Shown one piece after another: positions 20,550-31,337 of a stretch of DNA of 64,000 nucleotides (the stretch's first letter is position 1; every line of letters starts with the position of its first letter). The notes below the pieces were generated by a model, which did no database searches, had not been told where the DNA came from, and saw nothing but the letters and a program-made list of their open reading frames with translations. Source of the stretch: Herpomyces periplanetae (taxonomy: Eukaryota > Ascomycota > Laboulbeniomycetes > Herpomycetales > Herpomycetaceae); assembly GCA_009733715.1 (NCBI GenBank), contig WMKJ01000031.1, forward strand, positions 1-64,000, given 5' to 3'. Made by a program: the position numbers and the translations under genes.

Positions 20550-22500
20550 CTCGATTGAACGTACGCGTGTACGGTGAGAGCCTGCACAAGGAAGAGAGTG
20601 TTCAAAACTCTTCGCCAGAGGAATCCGATAATTTATCTAAACTCAGTGACAAACTCCGCGGGACGGATTGTTACGATAACTTCTGCAGATTTAGGTTAAA
20701 TTCTGATAAGAATGTCTGAATATGAAGCAAGGTAGAGTAGGGATGGGTGGGCGAGCTTGCGCAATGCCGGTGGTAAATGGTGCGAAAAGAGAAATAGGTA
20801 TTAACTCAGAGTCAGATGTGTGTGCGCATGTACTTGTGCGAACAAGTTAACGTTCATTGACTGGGTAAACAGGACTGAAAGTATCAGCCTACCTAATGTG
20901 CAAGGTTAATCTATCTCATTAAGGGTAGGGTAACAATGTAGGCCCGTAAGCGCTTTGCCAGCCTGCGTCACAATTCAGCGTCTAGCAACACTAGAGCGCA
21001 GGGACGTGGACAAGGAAGTTTTGCAAAGATGCTGAAAGTTGACGACAGCTTGACAACTGTGCACGGTCTGCCTCCCGTTTACAACACTACAAACATATGG
21101 AATTGCCCACACGCTTTAGCTTGGCTGGTGTATTGGTTAACTAACCAATCTATAAAGGTACCGCCCGTTAGAAGCCTAGAGAAGTGTGATGAAATACACA
21201 CTTTCGGATGAGCCGCGGAGGGTAAATAGAGGTGATTCACCAATATGTCCAGTAAAAATAAAGGTTGGCAGGTAAGTATATACACATATACACGTTCACA
21301 CGTTGTTATTCACAATTGCGCTAACTTTGCAATACCCGGGACAACGATGATTTAGGGCGCGCGCGTGCGCGCACTCGTATGATTGAAGTTACAATAACTT
21401 ATTGGCTAAGGATGGAGAGATCTCTTAAGATAATCTGTTAGCAGATCGTCCACGACGTAGTAAACTAATAGTGTGGTACCCTAACAGTGGATGTATATCC
21501 GGCAAATTCCCTTATTGCACACCAGTGGAGCGAGCGTATTTGAGAATGAGTAAATTTGTTGTCAAAGCACAGTCGTACACGAAGATTTCCTCGGCGGTAA
21601 CACACTAGTGGAATTGACAAGCTATCCCTGAAGACAGAAAAACTGTAGTGGGTTGGAAAAAGCAAATAATGGAGAAGGTGACCGAGATACCGAATCTTGG
21701 TGGGGTGAGAGGGGGAAGTTTAAAAACGGTGAAAATGATGAGTATTGGCAAGAGAGAACGGTTGGAACGGATTAAGTATAGAAAAGAAGAGCGTAGGATA
21801 AAAATGGAAAAGCCGAGGCAATTATCAAGATTAAATAGTGGAGAGTAGTGAAGAAATTTGGGATTTTGAAAATAATTGGAATTAAGTGAGTATGTATGTA
21901 TGCGAGTTTTCAGCGCTATACAATAAAGTGGAAGATATTTTCAGCGAAGGAGTGAATTTGAGAAGGCTGAAATGAAATGTTTAGATGGGTGATGGAGATG
22001 ATGTGCGGCCGGAATTCTAAATTTAGGATTAAATGGAAGCGGGAGAAACATGGATTAGTGAAAAGAGGAAGGGTGAAGTAGATCAAGATAAACTTATCAA
22101 GAGCTGGAACGAGCTAGCGTTGGGAACTTTATGCGCTAAACGAAGGTATAATGGTGGAGGTAGAAGAGAGGAAAATGGAACAATTGGTTGGGAGAATGAG
22201 GAAGGTAAGGTTAGAAAGTGGAGGGTAGGAGGAAGGGCGAGAAAAGGAGTTGAAGGTAAAAATATTAGATACAATGAAGTAGGAGGGAGGGGTAAACCAA
22301 AGGAAATTGGCCGGGAAGTGAACGAACCGACGGATGGACGGATTGAAGAAAGTAGGCAATGGAGCAAGCAAGTGAACAAAAATCAAAAAGTGGAGGATGA
22401 ACAAATTAATGCAGCCGATAAACATCCATCCAAAAAAACTCCAGGAAAAAAGAGGAAAGGTAGAAAGAAAAAAGGGAGAGAAGAGAGGAAAAGAAAATGA
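20550..22500 (-). other. Probable long 5' leader of the transporter gene
   Basis: No supported gene. From about 21640 to 22500 the + strand is purine-rich, so the transporter sense strand is C/T-rich. An open frame on the + strand at 22033-22500 is a Lys/Glu/Arg/Gly-rich consequence of that bias. 20.6-21.6 is mixed and contains a CG-alternating run (21357-21374) and TTGGTTAACTAACCAA palindromes near 21133. If the leader starts at the core at 22.5 kb it is about 1.9 kb long; inference. Confidence 0.4.
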
Positions 22501-22790
22501 GGGGAGCGGCCACCACTTAAATAGGCGAATTTGCCGCGATTAGCCTCGGAGTGAGCCTGAAGTGGAAGGACCATCACGTGGCAGCGCGAATATGGAAGGT
22601 GCGAGACACTGCAGAGCAGGCAGGCGCGGAAAGGTCAGGCCACCGCCGCTCGGCAAAACCCCTCCCGGGCTCTCGCCGTGTGTATAGCTTCCCGATTAGG
22701 AAAGTGCATTCCCAGCGGGGTTTAAGCGGTTGAGCGGTTTTGGCTTGGGGGGTCGGCTAGGCGGGGCGATACGCTGCGCTGCGCTGCCAT
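22501..22790. promoter_or_regulatory. GC-rich core, candidate bidirectional promoter
   Basis: A GC-rich patch at the point where the + strand flips from purine-rich to pyrimidine-rich. Reading leftward (toward the transporter) it has CACGTG at 22575-22580 and then a TATA-like TATTTAAG (minus strand, 22516-22523). A rightward pyrimidine-rich tract starts right after it. Short open frames across it have no recognisable domain. Promoter role is inferred. Confidence 0.5.
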
Positions 22791-24700
22791 ATTACACCCC
22801 TCCACTTTCCTCCTCTTCTCCCTTCCCTGAACTTCATTCACTTCGTCCTCTTCATGCGCCCATTATTACCTCTTTTTATCCTTCCCATCCAGTTATTTCT
22901 TCGATTTTTCCATTCGCATAATTACATCCTTAATTATCACTTCTTTCTTGATTGCTCACTTTCACCTTCTCCTTCTTCCTGCTGGTACTAACCTCTCCTT
23001 TGTTAAACCCTCCTTTCCTCCTACTTTCAACTATTCCTCATTTAATTCGCATACAATTCCCGTCGCTATCAACGCAACACGATAATTTTTTATATCTACT
23101 TCAATTCTATTCTTGATTGATCAATCTTTGTACAACTCTTTCGCTTTTCCTCATGCATAATTTTCATCTTCCTTCACGTTTGTCTTTTTACCTCATTACT
23201 TCATAATTTTGGGTTTATTTTCCCTTCTTTTTCCCTCAATCCAAATATCAATTTACTTTTCCCCATATTCATCCCTTCATTTCGCCAATTATCTTCATCT
23301 TCCCATTATCTTACTCGGTTTTTTCCTTTCTGGTTCGCCTTACCGTTATAAATCTTAACTATTCTATCCCGCTAACTCGCTGGCTTCCCAAATCTGCTTA
23401 CGTCTGCTATCAAATTTCTCCGCATTCTTACTTGCACCTCTCCACTCCTCTATTTCCCTCCCCTCCCTCTCCTCCTCACACCCCATCACCAAGATTATCG
23501 CCAGTACACCTTCTCGTCATCTAAATATTTTCAATACTCAAGCCCAATCATTTATCCTACCAACTTGCTTTTCATAACCAAAGCAAATTCAATTTCTAAC
23601 CATCTCATTCCCCCCTCACATCAATTCAGCTTGAAAATCTCCAAAATTCATTCCAACATATAAACACCTCGTATCCTCTTTTCCACAATCATTCAATATT
23701 TCAATTAACCTTACCTTACATGACATCAACATTCGCTCCACTAATCCGTACAAAATCAACGTATATACACTGCCTCTCCCAAACAAGCAAATACCCCCTC
23801 ATCTTCATGTACAATATATTCCCATTTTCTTCGTAAAATTCACCTCCGAGAATATATCATCTCAACAATCAAATCTATATCCCATGTCCATCATGTTAAG
23901 TACCAATTCGTCAAATCGGATACGACGACAAAAATGGTAATACTTATCGTAAATCCTCTCACTCGTTCACGCATTTGTTTGTTAAACTGCTCATTCATTA
24001 GCCAACTTGACTGAATACCACCATACACACACGCAGTTCCACTACCCCATTCTCGTCGGCGTGGCGAAGTACCCCATGAACGATACACACACTTAACATA
24101 CATCTAATGTTCATATTCTCTCCTCTTTCCCCTCCCTCTTCCATAAAGAGTCTAGTATGTTCCTAAACTTGAAAATTTGTGCTCCATACACTTACCCATC
24201 CAAGTTGCCATACACATGCTCTCACTTACACACTCACATCCAATGTCACATAAATCGTTAGACTTGGTTGTCATAAAACGGAATCCCGGTCAATCGGTTT
24301 CTTGTCATACGTCCATATACATGCACGCTAACCGTAACTTTTGTTAACCACCCAAAGCAGTAAACAAACCCGCCAGAAAATATTTTTAGAACCCTCATCC
24401 TGTCAATTTATCTCTTGGATAGCTTTCCTTAATCCAATGCGCTATAATACCCCATTTCATTTATCCACATCAATCCAATTTATCCAAGGTAAAATATACA
24501 GCTATTGTCCCCTCCTCAATGTCTCTTCCTTTCCCTTGCCCGCTACTTCCCATTCTTCGTAAAAATGTTTAAACATTCACCCTTCAACACTTCAATCCTT
24601 TCTTCCCTACCTTCATCTCATTTATCCCTCTTCATTGAGTCGTCGCTGTGTGTAAAATCACTCCACCTTTGAATTAACCGTGCTCCATGCTACCTTACGT
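22791..24700. other. Pyrimidine-rich tract, no gene
   Basis: C/T-rich + strand for nearly 2 kb. Only low-complexity Ser/Leu/Pro frames. It could be a rightward non-coding transcript from the core at 22.5-22.8 kb, or an unspliced leader of a gene I cannot recognise. Confidence 0.4.
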
Positions 24701-27700
24701 TACACCTTTCATACATTACCAATGTTAATCTTCGCATAGGTATACGTATAGGTGTGTATATATCTACATATGCTTAGCCTTTTTACATTTACAGTCATAT
24801 TATCATAAACCCGGTAATTATAATAACAAGGTTCCTATTCTCAATTAATTAGTTTACATTAACCACCATGCCCTAGGACGATCATCATCTAACCGCTCAT
24901 TAGCTTATTTAACCTCCTTTCCCCCTTCCGAACTACCACATCAAACACACCCTGTAAAACTTCACTTGGTAAATCCGTCCCAATTTATTGGCCCAAGTTT
25001 TTACTTAAGATATCTTCATATCACCATTATACCTCGTAATCCCTGTAATTGTTTATTGAGATCGATGTGCGTTATAAACGTCCCGAAGCCGGAGTATTGG
25101 CTGTACCATTAACCATAACTAACTAGTGACCGATCCATCATACATCACCCTGGCTAGACTCCCGTTAACCCGCCCATTACGCACACACATACACACGCTA
25201 AATTCCATCGCTATTGCTAACTTCAAATGGTTTTTTTTATCAATGTGAATCGGGAAAAGTCATTTTGCTAATGCTACTCACAAGGCCGCACCATATTTAC
25301 AAGTATACTCTTCACCAAAATAAGTATAAGTATAGCTTTATATTAATCGGATAGTTTGCCCCTCCCCCCTGGCTCTGCTGAAGCTCTTAGCTAAATTTCC
25401 TTCCAATCTTACCGAATTTTGCATACTCGGTTCATACTACCTTCAGTTAACGATGCCTTCACTACTTGTACATACATGTCCACGAAATTAACCCTTACGC
25501 AGAATGTACATAATGATAATTACAAATAGCCCATTTTAACGTGTTACGCTAATAACATGTCAATTTTGCTAATAAATTTTATAGCCAGATTTCCCTCCGG
25601 CGTACTGTTAAGTATAAACTGATTATCTGACACTTTCTGACGGACCACGTTGCGTACGCGTCAACTTTATTTCAACCACATGGTCATCTCAACCAAGCTA
25701 ATTTTACCCGTAAGCGCTGTCCATTTTGGTTAACGTGTGCCCGCACACGTATACATGTGCAGACTAGCATACCCGTTGGTTGAATCATGTTTTAACGTGC
25801 TGAAATGTAAATGTTTGTGAAGTCGACTGGCGCTACCCACTACAACACTATATGCGGGGGCTTTCAAAACGATACCTGTTCCAAATTAAATAATTCAATA
25901 TCACACCATAATCCTCCTCAGTTAGGCAGAATGTGCTAACAATCCGTGAATCAAGATCTCATATTCCACCAACATCCCGCACACTGATATATATCCAAAA
26001 AATATGTGTATGCTTGCGTAAAGATAACCTTCACAAACTTAACAAATTCAACGTACTATTCTATGTACAAATCTTAGCTACGTATGCATGTGCGTATACG
26101 TTTAAGATTTCACAAAATTGCATCCATAGTGTGCCCGGACACCAACAATACTCTCACAGTAAATTTTTGAAAGTAAAGAAAAGCGAGTTGGCTCTACCTG
26201 ATACTTCACATTAATACATCCGGTATATGTAAATGAGTAAATATTTAAAATGTTCCCGTTTGCGATGAGCCTACTGCAATTTGTCAAAGAATGAAGTCCG
26301 GGATTCTTTACTTTGGCATATCGCTTTGAGCGATTTCAACTTGTGTAGTGAGGCTTTTGATTTGAATTGCGCTATGAAGTCATGATATATGGAAGAGTCT
26401 AGGATCCTCGAAGTCGGAATTTTGATTAGTTTATGGATAGGCGGGATTCAGCCGATTTCGCAGATCACTGCTGTAAACTTGGGTCGCCGGTTAAGGGATG
26501 ATAGGTTTGCATAGACAATGCTTACGCCCCACAGTCGAAAATCTTCCGTATCACGATTATGCCAGCGTTTTATCTATCATCATTCACATTTTCATTAGCA
26601 TATATTATGCATCAAACCCCATTATCATTAACATCTAACAGACCCCATGACTTTCTTTGAAGTACATGCGGTTTATCACCATAGGGAAAGTCTTTTGCCA
26701 AAAACTTTTACAAGTATAATCTTATGAAACGATTTACCGTAAATAGCCTTTTGTATTCACCCAAGTTTGAAAACCATGATAAAATCCAGTGCGGTACTCT
26801 CAACATTTTGGTACCCTGTTTAGTTGGTTAATTGGATTAGCATCCTTTTTCTATGCGATTGTGAGTATACATATAAATCCGCTTTTCCTGTCAGCCCTAC
26901 GTTCACTTCTACCAGTTGCTTAGGGCATGCAAATAAGTAAGGTGTAGCTAAAGGTTATGCCGTATACAATAACTTGACACTGGTCAACAGAATCCTTATA
27001 ATCACGGGAAGGAATGCAGATAGTGATATACATCAACTACGTTTACACGGACAATTGACTGCAATGCCACGAGTTTGTACGTCAATCTGATTTAAATTTT
27101 ACGGTGGGAGGCTACTGGGAATTTTTACTATATGCTAATCTATGAGTCCTACCGACGTTCACACGAGTGAAATCTAAATTATGCCAGAACCTGGTTAAAC
27201 ATTTACATTCCACGAAGTTGAAATAAATGGGTCGGTTTGATAAACATGACAGAGAATGCTTGTGCATTCACAAAGTTTACAAATGTACGGTATACACAAA
27301 TGTGAACCGGCGAGTATCAAAGACAGGATGAAGATTAAGGCAAAATTTGAATGTATATGTAACACTTGATTCAAATGAAAAGTTTTGAGTGAATAGATCC
27401 GGATTACATATAATGAGTAAACATAATTTCAGAGTTATCTAAGGATGGGAGAAAAAATAAAAGAACGAATAGAACTTATTTACATTACATTACAATAACT
27501 TTCATAAAGCTGCGTTGAACGGTCGTGAAAGAAGGCGATTAGTAGAGGAAATCATTATAAATATATACGGGCAATTATATAAATGAAAAGTATTCTAGAG
27601 AGGCGGAGAACGGACCATACGAGACCGACGGACGTGAGTGTGCATGATCGCATGAGAAGAAGACTAACAAGGTTAACCATTAATGTGGCAATTTGAAAGT

Positions 27701-28055
27701 GACTTGAACGTAACTGAGAGGGTTGGACGCGAAAAATCAAGAAAGATTAGAATAGTGAAACAAGACTACATCTTACAAGCGGAAGTGGTTTAAGATAGGA
27801 TAGGAGTGGTTAATTTTAGTAAAATTTGGCCAGCCTGGCCAGGTCTGGTTGCTTCCGAGCCGTAAAGCATTGGATAGAGCGAAAAGAATGTTTCAAGGAG
27901 GAATAATGGACGAACGAGTGGGCGAGGATACGGATGCAGAGATTAGTGTTCACGGTAAACGATGATTCATGAACAATTGTAGGTTATTTCAGTCCATCGG
28001 AAAGACGCAGAGCAGAATAAATAGAAATAAAACTTTTGGTGTAAGCTTACTGAAT

Positions 28056-28120
28056 ATGGCATGGCATGGCATATCACGCCTTGCCATACTATGATACGCT
28101 ACGGCACGGCACAGCACGGC
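28056..28120. repeat. Pentamer-phased array, 13 units
   Basis: Three exact atggc units followed by drifting units (acgcc, ttgcc, atact, acgct) and then acggc three times with one acagc. 65 nt in strict 5-nt phase. Confidence 0.7.
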
Positions 28121-28345
28121 AAGGTAAAATGAATCAAGACATACGAAGATTAATTTGCAAATACAACTGTTCATCACAAAACATGGTTAAAAGTGTATTA
28201 CGAACAGAAACCAACGTGTCTAACGATGATTTGGATGTATTGTCGGTGTACAGTGTAGCAAAGATACCCAAAATGTTTTGAATAATTAAATGTCATTCAA
28301 ACTTGTCAATTTAATAACAACCAAGATATTTAACGGTAAGTCAAC

Positions 28346-28455
28346 GGGGTAAGCCAAGTTACTTAAAGCTAATCTAGGTTAGATTTAATTGAGTTGGATT
28401 GGAGTGGGTTTACTTGGGCTGATCCGAGCTGAATTAACTTAAGTTAGGTTAAGCC
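28346..28455. repeat. Pentamer-phased array, 22 units
   Basis: Longest period-5 array in the window: units such as aggtt, agatt, gagtt, ggatt, gggtt, gggct, gagct, aactt, aagtt and aagcc, with consensus near RRRYT. The 5-nt phase holds over 110 nt although few units are identical. Confidence 0.7.
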
Positions 28456-29790
28456 AGACAGCCGGGCTAGACAAAAGGTTAACATTACTCGTTCTTGAAA
28501 TCCAGACAACAAGCAAGCCTGCCTGCAAGAACAAGAGAAAGCAAACAGATATGAAACGACCAACAATAAAAGTGTAGCAAATTCATCGGAATATTCGTAC
28601 GACTTTTCCGACCAAGTAGCGTAAAATTAACGGAGAAATGATGGAATAGTGAAAAAATAGTTAACAAAAGGGAAACATTCCGTTAGAGCGGGGAAATATT
28701 CAGTAGAAAAAGTGAAAAGGTGGGCGTATATGCGGGAGAAATTTAGAACAGGAATCTGTAAATTCCCATCTTACCCAAACAACCGGGCAAGCGTAAGCGT
28801 GGTTCGTATCCTTGAAAATCATTTCAGGGTTGACAATCAATCACATTTAACATAATTTGATGGGCAAAGAAGGATGGACAAACGTGGGTTCACATGAGTT
28901 AGCAAGGTGTATTTAACGCAAAGGATGATGCTGGTCCCAAGAAAGTGATGAACGATCGGTATGTCGTGATACAAGTGGAGAAGATGGTGAAGATGTAAAA
29001 TGACATGTATCCATGCATAGCATGGCATGGTATGCATTGTTATCAATATGCTTGATTTTGGAATATTAAATGTGAGAGATAGGGATTAAATTTTTCAATG
29101 CAACGAGTAGAATTATATATTTGTGTTAATAGTAGTCAGTAAACGAAATAAGATTTAGAAATGCATATTGCATGTAAAGTTCAATAGTCAGTATGAATAT
29201 GTCAAGGTAAGGTGCACAAGAGGGGGAAATTTACCGATCAACTTTAACATGTTTTGTACAAATGATGCGGAATTCCACATTGAAATTTGCATGTCTAGCA
29301 CGACGAGTGTTAGAAATGAAAAAGCATAAAACTACCGATCATCTTTACCCTTGAACACTATTGCAGGAACATTTCCTAATTGGGTAATTCGTTGATAATC
29401 GAGGGATGCGCGGAATTTATCTAGGGAAAATGTAGAGGGTGTAGTGTTGCAGAGTAGAAGGGATTTTGGTGAAAGATTTCTCTTGATCTAGCGCTTGATA
29501 AGTTTGGTGAAGTGAGACCCATGTATGTCAAAATATGCGCAGTCTCTTAAGCATGGTAAGATTTGTGCTATATAAATGATAATGAATCCAAGTATACTTT
29601 ATTTTACTTATTACATGGCTACGATCCGATTCACACTACGGCGCAAAATCGTCCCCTCTTTTTTCGCGGGTCTAACAATTAAGTGAATACGTTGATGTTA
29701 CTGAAAATTTTACGCTTGTGATGTTGGGGGATTCACATTAGCGTGACCAGTAAGTTAATGGATAAATCCCGCAGCCGCGGAGGCATGGAA

Positions 29791-29844
29791 TAGAACTGGA
29801 GCCGAAGCTGAACCTGAAGCTGAACCTGAAGCTGGTACTGACAT
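29791..29844. repeat. Hexamer-phased array, 9 units
   Basis: Units tagaac, tggagc, cgaagc, tgaacc, tgaagc, tgaacc, tgaagc, tggtac, tgacat. The central part alternates tgaacc and tgaagc, giving a 12-nt super-period. Confidence 0.7.
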
Positions 29845-29880
29845 ACTGGCGTGTCATTGTCTTCATGCTGATGTTCACAT

Positions 29881-31337
29881 ATAATATTGCTCCTCATTTT
29901 CCCTCCCTCCCCTCCCCACTCGCCCCTCTCCCCGGCGTCCCCCAGCGCCCACCCCACGGCTAAATCCTTTTCCGCAACTTTCACGTGCCCTGATCTCCGG
30001 ATAATTTATTACCCATCCCAATCCTTTGCTGCCTCGCCACAGCTAGTATGGCGGTGCAAATTTTCGCTTCGTATAAATACCGACGCACCACCCACAGCAC
30101 CGAATCCTTTTCAGGATTTTATCTTTTTCTACTCAACCCTTTCGTCTCTTCCTTTTAAGTTACTCCATTGTTCTGAATTTACCCAATTATTCGCATCTTT
30201 ATCTTCTATTAATTAATTATAATATACATTCCTCCCACCAATTCTTTCTTTCCCCGCTCAATTGCTTCAACTAAAATTTGGTAAACTTTTTCACCCTCTT
30301 CCCCTCCTCGTCTAAGTGCCCGCGCACACTTTTACCCACATACACGCGCTCGCGCGCGCCTTCTACTCCACTAATCGTCTTATTCCGCTCATTTTAACCC
30401 AACTCGCCGACTATCTCGGTTAAACCCACCTACAAGCGTCATCCTTCGCCCTAATTTCTATTCCTTCAAGCTTTTTCCTTTCTACCCAACTTATTTCTCC
30501 TTACTTCACTCTTTTTAATGGTGCCCAATCCCTCTTTTAACTTAACTTCTTACCTCTTCCTTTTCTTCCTCGTCGTCCCTCTCTTTCTCTATAATTTCAT
30601 TGTGTTAACTCTTATCCTTCCTTCTCTGTCTCATTGACATTCCATCCTGCCTTGTTTAATTACTTAACTTTTGCCGTCTCGTTGGCTTCGAATTTGTCCA
30701 TACATCATCTATTTATACCTGCCTGCATTTATATACATATACCTATACATACACACTTGCGGACTTATTACGATATTATATATATATATGCGTGTATATA
30801 CGTGGGTATAACTATATCTACATATATCCCGGCGGATGCATCTAATTCAATTTCTATGGGCTAATTTTCTCCGCTGAAGCTCTACAGTGTGTTCTATTCA
30901 TGTAATATATCTCCGTTTTTCTCGTTTCCTACCCTTTCCCTGCTTTTCATAGTTCTCTCGTTTCTATTTGCTTCCCCTCTCCTCGATTTGCTTCCCTCCC
31001 CCCCATCCCCTGTCGCTTACCATATTTTCTAGTCGTGTTACGCGCTCTCTTGGACTGTCTATTGTTTAATTCGAGCCTTAAATTCCCTCTTTTGATACAC
31101 GTCTGCATACGCGTATACACCCGCACATTCACACACACGGATATCATCCTTCTTGCATATTTTATGTCACCCTTTAAACCCAATTCCGTCATCGTCATCG
31201 TCACCATTGACATTGTCGTTTGTCCCTATGTTATCCTTCATCTGCGTTCATCCCCTTAGCTCCACGTATCCCTTCAACACCAACCACGAAGCAATTTTTT
31301 CAGGTCCTCCCATCACTACGTTATCACTGTCGCTACC
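29881..31337 (+). promoter_or_regulatory. Promoter and long C/T-rich leader of the gene at 31338
   Basis: CACGTG at 29982-29987 and a good TATA box, GTATAAATAC (30071-30080), lie 1.26 kb upstream of the ATG. From about 30105 to 31337 the + strand (sense) is pyrimidine-rich. Open frames within are short and low-complexity. Start-site position is inferred from the TATA box; a leader intron is possible. Confidence 0.5.

Larger units (their letters stand above)
24701..29880. other. 5.2-kb intergenic desert
   Basis: No coding, tRNA or mobile-element signal recognised on either strand. It holds two strong pentamer arrays (28056-28120 and 28346-28455), a weaker one near 27826-27850 (ggcca/tggcc units) and a hexamer array (29791-29844). 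Base composition is AT-rich and unskewed for much of 25-29 kb. Confidence 0.5.

Noticed and set aside
21029-21211. 60-codon + strand frame
   Set aside because: Looks protein-like in composition but too short, without splice partners or known motifs.
22033-22500. 155-codon Lys/Glu/Arg/Gly-rich + strand frame
   Set aside because: Its composition is what any purine-rich strand encodes, and it lies in the probable antisense of the transporter leader; opposite-strand frames are equally open.
22501-22790. GC-rich cores as copies of one mobile element
   Set aside because: The cores near 0.6, 22.6 and 55.4 kb share layout but not sequence by eye, and show no terminal repeats or transposase.
29887-30216. 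109-codon + strand frame rich in Pro/Ser
   Set aside because: Spans the TATA box of the 31338 gene and is pyrimidine-driven; no conserved content.
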